Shown: positions 46,008 through 55,084, counted from the stretch's first letter. The stretch: DNA of 59,990 bases from Clostridia bacterium (GCA_017463205.1 JAFTPQ010000011.1:1-59990); one strand, 5' to 3'. The notes: generated by a model from the letters alone, not told the origin. Made by a program: numbers and translations.

Positions 46008-47765
46008 ATGAAAAAAATTCTCACTTATTTTAAACCGTATAAATGGCAGAGCTTCTTAGGCCCGCTGTTTAAATTGTTGGAGGCTACGTTCGAGCTGTTG
46101 GTGCCGTTCGTGGTCAGTTTGATCGTGGATAAAGGCTTGGGGGCGCGGATCGACGGCGGATACCCCAACGCTGACAGACCGTACATTGTATGGATGTGCG
46201 TTGTGCTTGCGGGGTTTGGTTTGGTCGGCTTGTTGTTTGCGGTGGTGGCGCAATATTTTGCGGCGCGGACGGCGACGGGCGTTTCGGCTGGGATTCGGCG
46301 TGACCTGTTTAAAAAATTGCAATCGCTCAGTTATAAAGACGTGGATAAAATGGGCGCGTCCACGATGTTGACGCGTATGACCAGCGACGTCGATCGGTTG
46401 CAAGCGGGAATCAATTTATTTTTGCGTTTGTTGTTGCGTTCGCCCTTTATCGTATTCGGGGCGATGGTTACGGCGTGCTTGATCGATCCCAATTCGTTTG
46501 GGGTATTTATGGGGGCGATCGCCGCGCTTGCCGTGGTGGTGTTTGCGGTTATGTTCATTTGTATGCCGCTGTATAAAAAAACGCAGGCAAAATTGGATAA
46601 AGTTCTGTTATCCACACGTGAAAATTTAACGGGCGCAAGAGTGTTGCGCGCTTTTTGCCAAGAGGAAGAAGAACGCGCTTTGTTTGACAGTCGTAACGAA
46701 GCGTTGACCAAGGAAAAGAAATTTGTCGGCGGCGTAGCGGCGATCACCAATCCGCTCACCTACGTGCTTATCAACCTTGCCATCATTGTTTTGCTGTGGA
46801 CGGGCGCGATCCGCGTGGATCACGGCAATCTTTCGCAAGGCAGTGTGTTGGCTTTGTATAATTTGATGGGACAAATTTTGATCGAGCTTGTCAAGCTTGC
46901 CAATCTCATCGTGACGGTGACGAAAGCGGCGGCGTGCGGCAGCCGTATCGAAGCGGTTTTAAAAATGCAACCGTCGCTGATCGTGGAAAAAGACGGCAAT
47001 TGTTCGCAACCCAGCCAATCGAAAGCGTTTATCCTTTTCGACAACGTATCCGTTCGTTACGTGGAGGGCGCAGAAGAAGCGTTGGAAAATATTTCCTTCA
47101 CGGCGGAGCGAGGAGAAACGGTCGGGGTGATCGGCGGAACGGGTTCGGGAAAGACGACGCTTGTCAATCTAATTCCGCATTTTTACGACGTAAGTGGGGG
47201 GCAGGTATGCGTTGACGGCAAGGACGTGCGCTGTGAAAGCATACAAAACAGTTTGCGAAAACGCATCGGGATCGTGCCGCAAAAAGCGATTTTATTTAAA
47301 GGAACGGTGCGTGAAAATTTGCAGTGGGGCAAATCGGACGCCTCGGACGAAGAACTTTGGGCGGCGTTGCGTGTTGCGCAAGCGGACGATTTTATTTTAG
47401 AAAAAGGCGGCTTGGACGCGCCCGTAGAACAGGGCGGTAAAAACTTTTCAGGCGGACAAAAACAACGTCTTACCATTGCGCGCGCAGTGGTGCGGCAACC
47501 GGAAATCCTGATTTTGGACGATTCATCGTCTGCGCTCGATTACGCAACGGACGCGGCGCTTCGCAGCGCGATAAAGGAATTGAAAACGACGGTGTTTGTG
47601 GTGTCCCAACGCGCGTCTTCGGTGCGGGATGCGGACAAGATCATTGTGCTAGACGACGGCAAAGCGGTGGGGATCGGCACGCACGATCGGTTGATGGAAA
47701 CGTGCGAAGTGTATCGTGAAATTTATTATTCTCAATATGAAACGGAAGGAGGTGCGGCAGTATGA
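46008..47765 (+). CDS. ABC exporter half-transporter with degenerate ATPase site
   Basis: A 585-residue exporter subunit: six membrane helices in residues 15-310 and a C-terminal ATPase. Walker A is GVIGGTGSGKTTLVN (about residues 373-387), the signature FSGGQKQRLTIARAVV (about 479-494), and Walker B ILILDDSSSALD (about 500-511), where the usual catalytic Glu is Asp. That change marks the non-catalytic partner in heterodimers such as TM287/288 and BmrCD. The next gene supplies the intact site. Substrates of this class are drugs, peptides or lipids; not determinable here. The start (MKKILTYFKPYKW) fits the family, and there is no Shine-Dalgarno, in line with a leaderless transcript. It carries a dispersed-motif copy (47195-47216). 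Confidence 0.93.
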   Translation: MKKILTYFKPYKWQSFLGPLFKLLEATFELLVPFVVSLIVDKGLGARIDGGYPNADRPYIVWMCVVLAGFGLVGLLFAVVAQYFAARTATGVSAGIRRDLFKKLQSLSYKDVDKMGASTMLTRMTSDVDRLQAGINLFLRLLLRSPFIVFGAMVTACLIDPNSFGVFMGAIAALAVVVFAVMFICMPLYKKTQAKLDKVLLSTRENLTGARVLRAFCQEEEERALFDSRNEALTKEKKFVGGVAAITNPLTYVLINLAIIVLLWTGAIRVDHGNLSQGSVLALYNLMGQILIELVKLANLIVTVTKAAACGSRIEAVLKMQPSLIVEKDGNCSQPSQSKAFILFDNVSVRYVEGAEEALENISFTAERGETVGVIGGTGSGKTTLVNLIPHFYDVSGGQVCVDGKDVRCESIQNSLRKRIGIVPQKAILFKGTVRENLQWGKSDASDEELWAALRVAQADDFILEKGGLDAPVEQGGKNFSGGQKQRLTIARAVVRQPEILILDDSSSALDYATDAALRSAIKELKTTVFVVSQRASSVRDADKIIVLDDGKAVGIGTHDRLMETCEVYREIYYSQYETEGGAAV

Positions 47766-49525
47766 GCGCGAAAAAGAACGGTTTCGCAACCACCTCTCCA
47801 AACAAGAACGGAACGTTAAAACGTATTTTGCGTTACGTCGGGCGGTATCCGATGTCGTTGATCGGCACGCTGTTATGTTCTGTCGTGACGGTGGCGGCGA
47901 GTTTATGCGTTCCCGTATTTTTCGGTGATGCGATCGATTGTATCGTGGAAAGCGGCGTCGATTTTACGTCGCTCACTGCTATTTTTGCCAAAACGGGCGT
48001 TGCGGTGGCGATCGCGGCGATCAGTCAATGGTTGCTCAGCCTTTGCAACAATCGCATTTCCTGCAACGTCGTACGCGATTTGCGAAAGGACGCGTTTGAT
48101 AAGTTGGGCTCGTTGCCTTTGCAATACGTTGACACTCATTCGCATGGGGATACGGTCAGCCGTATCATAGCGGACGCCGATCAATTTTCCGAAGGTTTGT
48201 TGATGGGGTTTACGCAATTTTTCACGGGCTTGATGACGATTTTGGGTACGATCGCGTTTATGCTTGTCACCAATTGGAAAATCGGGCTGATCGTGGTAGT
48301 GGTAACGCCTGCGTCCTTGTTTGTGGCAAGATTTGTCGCAACGCATACGCATCGGTTCTTCCAAGAACAAACACGTGTGCGCGGCGAGCAGACCGCTTTT
48401 ACCGAAGAAGCGTTGACGGGTTTGAAAACGACGCAAGCCTTTTCACACGAGGAAGAAAACGAACGGCGGTTCAACGAAATCAACGCTCGGCTGGAAAAGG
48501 CTTCGATGAACGCTACGTTTTATTCCTCTCTTACCAATCCGTCCACTCGGTTTATCAACAATCTCGTATACGCGTTGGTGGCGCTTGTCGGGGCGTTTGA
48601 CGTGGCAAGCGGCGCATTCACCGTTGGCGGTTTGACGAAGTTTTTGTCCTATGCCAATCAGTACACCAAACCGTTTAACGAAATTTCGGGCGTTATCACC
48701 GAATTAAAGAGCGCGTTTGCATGCGCGGCGCGGATATTTGAATTGATCGACGAGCAAGAAGAAATATCCGATCGGCAAAATAAACCGTTGCAAAACGTAA
48801 CGGGCAACGTTTGTTTAAACGGCGTAGCGTTTTCGTATACAAAGGAGAAAAAATTGATCGAAAACCTGTCGTTGCAGGTTTCGGAAGGGCAACGAATAGC
48901 CATTGTCGGAAGAACGGGATCGGGCAAAACGACGTTGATCAATTTGTTGATGCGTTTTTACGACGTGGACGAGGGCGCAGTGTTGGTTGAAGGGCAAGAC
49001 GTACGTTCGGTTACGAGAAACTCGCTTCGGAAGCATTACGGCATGGTGTTGCAAGAAACGTGGTTAAAGTGCGGCACAGTGCGCGAAAATTTAAAAATGG
49101 GCAAACCCGATTGTTCGGACGAGGAGATGATTGCGGCGGCGAAAGCGGCGCACGCGCATGGCTTTATCAAGCGTATGGAAAAGGGATACGATACGTTGCT
49201 TTCGGAGGATGGCGGCAATCTTTCGGAAGGGCAAAAACAGTTGTTGTGCATCACTCGTATCATGTTGACGAAGCCGCCTATGCTGATCTTGGACGAGGCT
49301 ACGTCTTCCATCGATACCCGAACGGAACTTAAAATCAGCGACGCATTCCATACGTTGATGGAAGGCAGAACGTCCTTTATCGTAGCGCACCGTTTGTCCA
49401 CCATCATCGGCGCAGACTGTATTTTGGTGATGGAAGGGGGCAGAGTGGTGGAAAAGGGCACGCACGCGCAGTTGTTGAAACAAAAGGGCGCATACGCGCG
49501 TTTGTACAACGGTCAGTTCGCATAA
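47762..49525 (+). CDS. ABC exporter half-transporter with intact ATPase site
   Basis: A 587-residue exporter subunit, partner of the preceding protein. Six membrane helices in residues 35-320. Walker A is IVGRTGSGKTTLINL (about residues 381-395), the signature LSEGQKQLLCITRIML (about 483-498), where Glu replaces the second Gly of LSGGQ, and Walker B MLILDEATSSID (about 501-512) with the catalytic Glu. The ATG overlaps the previous stop by four bases (ATGA), so equal amounts of both subunits are expected. N-terminal 20 residues are a polar extension (KKNGFATTSPNKNGTLKR). Confidence 0.93.
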   Translation: MSAKKNGFATTSPNKNGTLKRILRYVGRYPMSLIGTLLCSVVTVAASLCVPVFFGDAIDCIVESGVDFTSLTAIFAKTGVAVAIAAISQWLLSLCNNRISCNVVRDLRKDAFDKLGSLPLQYVDTHSHGDTVSRIIADADQFSEGLLMGFTQFFTGLMTILGTIAFMLVTNWKIGLIVVVVTPASLFVARFVATHTHRFFQEQTRVRGEQTAFTEEALTGLKTTQAFSHEEENERRFNEINARLEKASMNATFYSSLTNPSTRFINNLVYALVALVGAFDVASGAFTVGGLTKFLSYANQYTKPFNEISGVITELKSAFACAARIFELIDEQEEISDRQNKPLQNVTGNVCLNGVAFSYTKEKKLIENLSLQVSEGQRIAIVGRTGSGKTTLINLLMRFYDVDEGAVLVEGQDVRSVTRNSLRKHYGMVLQETWLKCGTVRENLKMGKPDCSDEEMIAAAKAAHAHGFIKRMEKGYDTLLSEDGGNLSEGQKQLLCITRIMLTKPPMLILDEATSSIDTRTELKISDAFHTLMEGRTSFIVAHRLSTIIGADCILVMEGGRVVEKGTHAQLLKQKGAYARLYNGQFA

Positions 49526-49566
49526 AAACAAATTTATCGCAAACGATAGGATAATGTAAAAAACAT

Positions 49567-49682
49567 TAGCCATACCCATGTCTGCGATGAATTTATATTT
49601 TTGCAATAAAAATCCGTAAAAAATAAACTCGTACACGGTAGGCTTGTTTTTTCTGTTTTTAACTTTCAACGCGTACACGGTG
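49567..49682. repeat. Three copies of the dispersed motif after the ABC operon
   Basis: One plus-oriented copy, ACCCATGTCTGCGATGAA (49574-49591), and two minus-oriented copies, the first around ACTCGTACACGGTA (49627-49640) and the second TTTCAACGCGTACACGGTG (49664-49682). They fill the 237-base gap 49526-49762 together with A+T-rich sequence. No gene is apparent here. A TGTCATATTATAAC string near 49709-49722 resembles a sporulation (sigma-E type) -10 before yqfC, but this is weak. Confidence 0.5.
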
Positions 49683-49762
49683 TCGGTCATTTATTTGCGG
49701 TTGTAGGCTGTCATATTATAACGGCGGATCGCATATATTGTTTTTGGAGGAAAAACGGATAT

Positions 49763-50083
49763 ATGCGGCTGTATGACGAAATTTTTAAAGACACGGACGG
49801 CGTGGCGTTTGCGCGGTGCAGTATCATTCCGCGGGGCGGCGGTTATTTTGAAAACGTGAAAGCGGTGGAAGAATTTTCCGACGAACGGATATCCTTATGT
49901 TTTCCTCACGATCGGCTGGTGGTGGAAGGGGAGAACTTATCGATAAAAAAATATTGCGACGGCGATTTACAGATTGCGGGAAATATTTTTTCGCTATCGG
50001 TGGAAACGGATCAACGCGCGGAAAACGGAAAGGACGAACAAAATCGCGCCCGTTCCTCTAACGCCCGTTCCCAAAAGAGGTGA
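49763..50083 (+). CDS. yqfC: YqfC/YabP family sporulation protein
   Basis: A 106-residue protein. Residues 30-80 match the YabP/YqfC family: ISLCFPHDRLVVEGENLSIKKY (quoted part LCFPHDRLVVEGENLSIKKY) and GDLQIAGNI. In Bacillus YqfC and YqfD are made in the mother cell during sporulation. The C-terminal 25 residues are polar, basic and probably disordered. It is directly followed by yqfD and then phoH, the Bacillus order. GGAGG is 12 bases before the ATG, rather far. Confidence 0.78.
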   Translation: MRLYDEIFKDTDGVAFARCSIIPRGGGYFENVKAVEEFSDERISLCFPHDRLVVEGENLSIKKYCDGDLQIAGNIFSLSVETDQRAENGKDEQNRARSSNARSQKR

Positions 50084-50086
50084 GTC

Positions 50087-51007
50087 GTGTCGCTTTTTAC
50101 TTCATTCGATCGTTTTTTATTGGAAGGGATTATGCCCGAACGCGCTCTGTTGCGCTTTAAACGGGAAGGAATTGCCGTCTATCACGCAAAAAAAGTGAAA
50201 AAAAATCAAATACTTTTCAGTGTAAGCCGAAAAGATAGTGAAAAAGTTTTTGCAATTTATCCAAATGTGTGTTATAATATATCCGTATACCATCCGTTTA
50301 CGGTGAAAAAAGTGGGCAGTTCGGGTATTGCCACCTGTTTCGATTTTTTAAAACGTCGATTGGGTTTGTTGCTTGGCGGTTTGCTGTTTGCCGTGTTATT
50401 GCTTTTTTCCGATATGTGGATTTTTTCCGTCGATCATATCGGTACGGATATCTATCGCAGGGAAACGCTTGCGGCGTTGGAAGAAAGCGGCATAACGCCT
50501 TTTTGCGTTTATCGGAAAGGGAAAGAGGACGAAGTGTGCGCCCGTATCCTTGCTTTGGACGGCGTAGAATTTTGTTCCTTGCAAAAAAGCGGTCACCGTT
50601 TGTTGGTAGAGGTGCGTTTAAGCCCTTTTGCGCTGTATCGGGTAGACAAGGAAAATATGGTGGCGAAACATTCGGGAACGTTGTTGTCGATCACGGCTTT
50701 GAAGGGAACGCCATTGAAAAAAGCGGGGGAGGAAGTTCGTTGCGGCGAAACGTTGGTGGAAAACCGTTTTTATACGGAAGACGGGGGGCAGGTATGCGTT
50801 GAACCTATTGCGCGGGCGTCGATCGCTTGCGTTTTGGAAGAAACGTTTGAGGCGGAAACCGCCGAAGAAGCATTTGCCGCCGCTTATTTAAAATTGCAGC
50901 TTTCCGATCGGGATCGGATCACGGAAAGTTCGATTATCGGCGAAAACGGTTTATTTCAGGTGAAAATCGGGTATACGGTAATAGAGACGATCAATTTAAC
51001 CAATTAG
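50087..51007 (+). CDS. yqfD: Sporulation protein YqfD
   Basis: A 306-residue membrane protein of the YqfD family. One clear membrane helix at about residues 92-112 (LLGGLLFAVLLLFSDMWIFS). It is followed by a POTRA-like segment (RRETLAALEESGITPF and GVEFCSLQKSGHRLLVEVRL) and a lipoyl-like hairpin near the C-terminus (AKHSGTLLSITALKGTPLKK with GETLVENRF). Homologues near 400 residues carry additional C-terminal sequence, so this is on the short side. It starts at a GTG after AGAGG, four bases after the yqfC stop. It contains a dispersed-motif copy (50783-50803), encoding GGQVCVE. Confidence 0.85.
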   Translation: MSLFTSFDRFLLEGIMPERALLRFKREGIAVYHAKKVKKNQILFSVSRKDSEKVFAIYPNVCYNISVYHPFTVKKVGSSGIATCFDFLKRRLGLLLGGLLFAVLLLFSDMWIFSVDHIGTDIYRRETLAALEESGITPFCVYRKGKEDEVCARILALDGVEFCSLQKSGHRLLVEVRLSPFALYRVDKENMVAKHSGTLLSITALKGTPLKKAGEEVRCGETLVENRFYTEDGGQVCVEPIARASIACVLEETFEAETAEEAFAAAYLKLQLSDRDRITESSIIGENGLFQVKIGYTVIETINLTN

Positions 51008-51034
51008 ACGGCGAGCAAATGTATCGCCGTAACA

Positions 51035-51120
51035 TATACGCGTGCGCGTGCTATGCGCGTTCGCGTGAGAGCGTAAGCGCGCATTATGCGCGCAGATACG
51101 CGGGCGCAAAGACGGGCGCA
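51035..51120 (+). other. Alternating purine-pyrimidine, palindrome-rich stretch before phoH
   Basis: Between yqfD and phoH runs a stretch of CG, GC and TG dinucleotides with overlapping inverted repeats: ACGCGTGCGCGTGCTATGCGCG, GCGCGCATTATGCGCGC (both parts about 17-20 bases). It may form stem-loops in RNA or left-handed DNA. No reading frame here is supported. Confidence 0.45.
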
Positions 51121-51135
51121 AGGAGGAGAATACAA

Positions 51136-52200
51136 TTGTCAACGTACGAACGGACAACGGAAACGATCGACGCAGGCTCGGTAGACAAGCTGGCGAAAAT
51201 TTTGGGCGCGTTTGATGAAAATCTTAATTTCCTTTCGCGGGAATTGGGCGTCGTTGCCTACGTGGAAGGGGTGAAGATCCGTTTGGAGGGAAACGGCGAA
51301 GTCGTAAAACTCGGCGGACAAGTGTTGTCGTCGCTGGTGCGGCTTGTCGAGGAAAACGAGGAGATCGACAAGGGCAGAATGGCGTATTGTATCGAGCTCG
51401 CAAGGGAAGGCAGAGCCGGTGAGATCGCTTCTTTAACGGGTGGCGTGGTGGCGATCACGGCGCGCGGAAAGCAGATCAAATGCAAAACGGTGGGACAAAA
51501 GGCGTACGTAGACGCGATCAAGAAAGATACGGTGACGTTCGGTGTCGGACCTGCCGGAACAGGCAAAACGTATCTTGCCGTGTGTATGGCGGTGTCGGCG
51601 TTTAAAAGCAAACAAGTGGAAAAGATCATTCTCACCCGTCCTGCGGTGGAAGCGGGCGAAAAATTGGGTTTTTTACCGGGCGATCTGCACGAGAAAGTCG
51701 ATCCCTATTTACGGCCGTTGTATGACGCTTTGCAAGAATTGTTGGGCTTGGAAACGTATGCAAAATTGCTCGAGCGGGGCAGTATTGAGGTCGCGCCGCT
51801 CGCCTATATGCGCGGACGAACGCTGTCGAATGCGTTTATCATTTTGGATGAAGCGCAAAACACCACGAAAGAGCAAATGAAAATGTTTCTCACCCGTATG
51901 GGCGAAGGCAGTAAGATGGTGGTAACGGGGGACGTTACGCAGATCGATTTAGACGGCAAAGCCAGCGGTTTGGTACACGCCACCGATATCTTAGAGGGCG
52001 TGGAAGGAATTTCGGTGTGTCGGTTGACGGCGAAAGACGTTGTGCGTCATCCGTTGGTAATGCGGATCATTCGCGCGTACGAAAAAGACGCGGAAACGCG
52101 ATCGGAAAAAGAACGACGAAAAGAACAAAAGCCCAAAGACGGGATAAAAAAGATGAGATCGGAAGATAAAAGCCGCAAATTGAGCTTGGAAGGAGAGTAA
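51136..52200 (+). CDS. PhoH-like ATPase
   Basis: A 354-residue cytoplasmic P-loop protein of the PhoH/PhoL family (B. subtilis YqfE). Walker A is VGPAGTGKTYLAVCMAV (about residues 136-152), followed by ILTRPAVEAGEKLGFLPGDL and Walker B FIILDEAQNTTKEQMK (about 235-250). The function is thought to involve RNA, in line with the neighbouring ybeY RNase. I start at TTG 51136 because AGGAGGAG lies seven bases upstream; the frame is open further left but through an unsuitable palindromic region. The C-terminal 40 residues are highly charged. Next gene after six bases. Confidence 0.92.
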   Translation: MSTYERTTETIDAGSVDKLAKILGAFDENLNFLSRELGVVAYVEGVKIRLEGNGEVVKLGGQVLSSLVRLVEENEEIDKGRMAYCIELAREGRAGEIASLTGGVVAITARGKQIKCKTVGQKAYVDAIKKDTVTFGVGPAGTGKTYLAVCMAVSAFKSKQVEKIILTRPAVEAGEKLGFLPGDLHEKVDPYLRPLYDALQELLGLETYAKLLERGSIEVAPLAYMRGRTLSNAFIILDEAQNTTKEQMKMFLTRMGEGSKMVVTGDVTQIDLDGKASGLVHATDILEGVEGISVCRLTAKDVVRHPLVMRIIRAYEKDAETRSEKERRKEQKPKDGIKKMRSEDKSRKLSLEGE

Positions 52201-52206
52201 CCGAAG

Positions 52207-53688
52207 ATGAATGTGAAAAAATATAGCATCGCGTGGACAAAACAGGAAACGTTGAAAAGTATTTTGCTGTTTTTCCTGCATTTCGTTCTATTGTCGGGCA
52301 TTGCCGCATTGTTGTTGTTATACGATAAATTCGGCAATCTCGGTCAGCATATGGAACAGCACGGCGCGAATTATTTATACGCTTTGTTTTGCACCTTTTT
52401 GCTGACGACGATCATGTACTTTTATTTCTTGTTTGAAAACAAGGAAATTATTTCCAGCGGTAAAAATATCACGCTGATCTTTTTCGTGTTGGATCTGTAC
52501 TTGATCATGTCCTATTTATTAGAACAGAAAATCGATATTTACGCGCGCCCCGTGGCGTTTGTAGCGTTGATGATCTTTGTATTGGTGGGACGCCGAGAAG
52601 CGATCTTTCTCAACATTATCAGCGCTTTGCTGATGTTTATTATCGATACGTTCGTTGCGCCGGGAACAGAGATCAGAAACGAATATTATTCGTCGTTGAT
52701 CATTTCCTTTTCGGCGGGAATGATCGCCATTTTCTTCTGCGACAAAGCGAAAACTCGTTTCCGCGTCGTGGGGATCGGGGTACTGATCGTGATCCCGATC
52801 GATTTGATCATTTTCTTGCTCGAACTTTCCACGCTCGTCAACCGAGGCGAAGTGTTGGTCGGGGAAATGCCTGCGTTTGAAGGGATATTGACGCGTATGG
52901 GCTACGGATTGTTCGGCGGCGTGATGTCCACGGTGTTTTTCTTGGCGATCTTGCCCATTTTCGAAAGCGCGTTTAATTGTTTGACGGTGTTCCGTTTGCG
53001 GGAACTCACCAGCTCGGACGCAAAAATATTGAAAAAGTTAAAAGACGAAGCGCCGGGGACGTACAACCATTCGATGATGGTGGCGCAGTTGGCGGAGGCG
53101 AGCGCGGCGGCGTTGTATCACGACGTCGGGAAATTGCACGAGCCGGAGCATTTCACCGAAAACCAAGGGGCGTACAATCTGCACGACGAACTGACGCCCG
53201 AACTGTCGGCGGATATCATTCGTTCGCACGCCAAAGACGGGTATATGTTGATTAAAAACAGTCATTTGCCCGATTTTCTCGCAGACGTAGCCATTCAACA
53301 TCACGGCACGATGCCCATTCGTTATTTCTATGCGAAAGCATTGAAGATGACGGACGGCGAATTGAATATAGAAGACTTTTCCTATCTCGGACCGAAGCCG
53401 CAGACGAAAGTGGCGGCGATCATAATGATTGCGGACGCGGCGGAAGCGGCGGTGCGCGCCACCAATTCACGCAAGCCCGAAGACGCCGAACGCGCGATCC
53501 GCGCCGTTATCGAAGAACGTATGGATTTGGAACAATTTGCCGAATGTGATATTACGATCGGGGATCTGACGAAGATACGAATGGCGCTGGTGAACACGTT
53601 GACGGGGGTATATCATCACAGAATTAAATATCCCAACATCAAATACAAGCGCAATGAAGACGGCAGTACAAAGGGAGAAAACGTATAA
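52207..53688 (+). CDS. Membrane HD-domain phosphohydrolase (PgpH-like), shortened
   Basis: A 493-residue protein with seven or eight membrane helices at about residues 20-265, then a cytoplasmic HD domain, matching the YqfF/PgpH family of cyclic-di-AMP phosphodiesterases. HD parts: APGTYNHSMMVAQLAEA (about 281-297), LYHDVGKLHEPEHFTENQ (about 303-320), IQHHGTMPI and IADAAEAAVRA. Two differences from the family: the large extracytoplasmic domain between helices 1 and 2 (about 200 residues in Bacillus) is replaced by a loop of about 25 residues, and 14-15 residues usually lying between LAEA and YHD are absent. It sits in its usual place between phoH and ybeY. Identity is good, activity uncertain. 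Confidence 0.87.
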   Translation: MNVKKYSIAWTKQETLKSILLFFLHFVLLSGIAALLLLYDKFGNLGQHMEQHGANYLYALFCTFLLTTIMYFYFLFENKEIISSGKNITLIFFVLDLYLIMSYLLEQKIDIYARPVAFVALMIFVLVGRREAIFLNIISALLMFIIDTFVAPGTEIRNEYYSSLIISFSAGMIAIFFCDKAKTRFRVVGIGVLIVIPIDLIIFLLELSTLVNRGEVLVGEMPAFEGILTRMGYGLFGGVMSTVFFLAILPIFESAFNCLTVFRLRELTSSDAKILKKLKDEAPGTYNHSMMVAQLAEASAAALYHDVGKLHEPEHFTENQGAYNLHDELTPELSADIIRSHAKDGYMLIKNSHLPDFLADVAIQHHGTMPIRYFYAKALKMTDGELNIEDFSYLGPKPQTKVAAIIMIADAAEAAVRATNSRKPEDAERAIRAVIEERMDLEQFAECDITIGDLTKIRMALVNTLTGVYHHRIKYPNIKYKRNEDGSTKGENV

Positions 53689-54173
53689 TGAATATGTTTC
53701 GTATCGATTGCGACGGGGAAGAATTTCCCGCCGAAAAGATTTCCGCTTTGGAAAAGGCGATGGAAGGGTTTGTGCAAACGGATACGCCGCTCGTCATCGA
53801 ATTTATCTTTGTGGACGGAGAGGAGATCCGTCGTTTAAACCGCGAGCAACGCTCGATCGATAAAGTGACGGACGTATTGAGTTTTCCTGCGTTAGACGGA
53901 ATCAAAGACGAGGCGATCCGCGCGGACGAGCATCCGTTTGAAATGGACGAAGATGGCAATTTGTTGCTGGGATCGGTTGCGGTTTGTTGCGATCGCGCCA
54001 AAGAACAGGCGGAAGAATACGGTCATTCGTACGAAAGGGAATTGCATTATTTGCTTGTACACGGCATTATGCATTGTCTTGGGTACGATCATATGACGGA
54101 CGAAGAAAAAAGCGAAATGCGCGCAAAGGAAGAATATATCCTTGCGAAACTGGGGATCACTCGTGAAAATTAA
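53688..54173 (+). CDS. ybeY: Endoribonuclease YbeY (16S rRNA maturation)
   Basis: A 161-residue metal-dependent RNase. The zinc motif is VHGIMHCLGYDHMTDEE (about residues 124-140), giving HX3HX5H, and the earlier DKVTDVLSFP (about 65-74) is the other family mark. It shapes 16S rRNA ends and takes part in ribosome quality control. The ATG overlaps the previous stop codon (TAATG), so it is translationally coupled to the HD protein. The dgkA and cdd genes that often separate ybeY from era in Bacillus are absent here. Confidence 0.96.
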   Translation: MNMFRIDCDGEEFPAEKISALEKAMEGFVQTDTPLVIEFIFVDGEEIRRLNREQRSIDKVTDVLSFPALDGIKDEAIRADEHPFEMDEDGNLLLGSVAVCCDRAKEQAEEYGHSYERELHYLLVHGIMHCLGYDHMTDEEKSEMRAKEEYILAKLGITREN

Positions 54174-54184
54174 GGAGAAAAACA

Positions 54185-55084
54185 ATGAGAAGTGGATACG
54201 TTGCCGTGATCGGCAGAGCAAACGCAGGAAAAAGTACGCTTATCAACGTAATGGTGGGGGAAAAGGTGTCGATCGTTTCGCCTAAGCCTCAAACCACGCG
54301 CGATCGCATTTTGGGCGTGTTGACGGAGGACGATTATCAAATCGTATTTGTGGACACACCGGGGATCTACAAAGCGCGCAACGCTTTGACGGATATGATG
54401 ATGCGTACGACGGAAACCAGCGCTCGTTCGGTTGATTTCATTTTATACGTTTTGGACGGTCACGATGGGATCGGGGAGGAAGATTTTTCTCTGATCGCCA
54501 AATACAAAGCGTTGAATATTCCGATGGCGGTTGCGTATACGAAGATCGACATTATGCCCAAGGAAAATATTCCTTTGGACATGGCGAAATTTTCCGATTC
54601 GGGGCTGGACATCGACGTGTTCCCCGTATCTGCGCGCAAGGGGAAAAACGTCCGCGCTTTGAAAGAGTTTCTTGTGAAGCAAATGCCCGAAGGGGACAAG
54701 GTGTTTGAAGAAGACATCGTTTCGGACAAGAGCGAACGGTTTATGATTTCGGAAATTATGCGGGAAAAGATTTTGTTGAAATTCGACAAAGAAATTCCGC
54801 ACGGCATCGCCATTGTCATCAACACGTTTCAGCAAAACGACAGGGGCGTGTACGAGGTGAACTTGGATATCGTGTGCGAACGGGCGAATCACAAAGCGAT
54901 CTTGATCGGCAAACAGGGCAAGGCGATCAAAGAAGTTTCGTCCTTTGCACGGCAGGATATGGAAAAGTTCCTTGGCGCGAAAGTTTTTCTCACGACGTAC
55001 GTCAAAGTGAAAGAGGATTGGCGGGATCGCCCCAATATGTTGCGCGAATACGGTTATGAAGATCTGCGCGACGATCGCAATTGA
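54185..55084 (+). CDS. era: GTPase Era
   Basis: A 299-residue ribosome-assembly GTPase. G1 is GRANAGKSTLIN (about residues 8-19), G3 DTPG (about 58-61), and G4 YTKID (about 118-122), with SARKGKN as G5. The C-terminal KH domain binds 16S rRNA and contains ERANHKAILIGKQGKAIK (about 232-249, GxxG loop GKQG). Length is normal. AAGGAG precedes the ATG, 11 bases after ybeY. Confidence 0.97.
   Translation: MRSGYVAVIGRANAGKSTLINVMVGEKVSIVSPKPQTTRDRILGVLTEDDYQIVFVDTPGIYKARNALTDMMMRTTETSARSVDFILYVLDGHDGIGEEDFSLIAKYKALNIPMAVAYTKIDIMPKENIPLDMAKFSDSGLDIDVFPVSARKGKNVRALKEFLVKQMPEGDKVFEEDIVSDKSERFMISEIMREKILLKFDKEIPHGIAIVINTFQQNDRGVYEVNLDIVCERANHKAILIGKQGKAIKEVSSFARQDMEKFLGAKVFLTTYVKVKEDWRDRPNMLREYGYEDLRDDRN

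Noticed and set aside
49091-49690. A 199-codon minus-strand frame overlapping the second ABC gene and the motif-rich gap
   Set aside because: Most of it is antisense to the ABC ATPase domain. Its N-terminal part only reads through dispersed-motif copies and has no ribosome-binding site.
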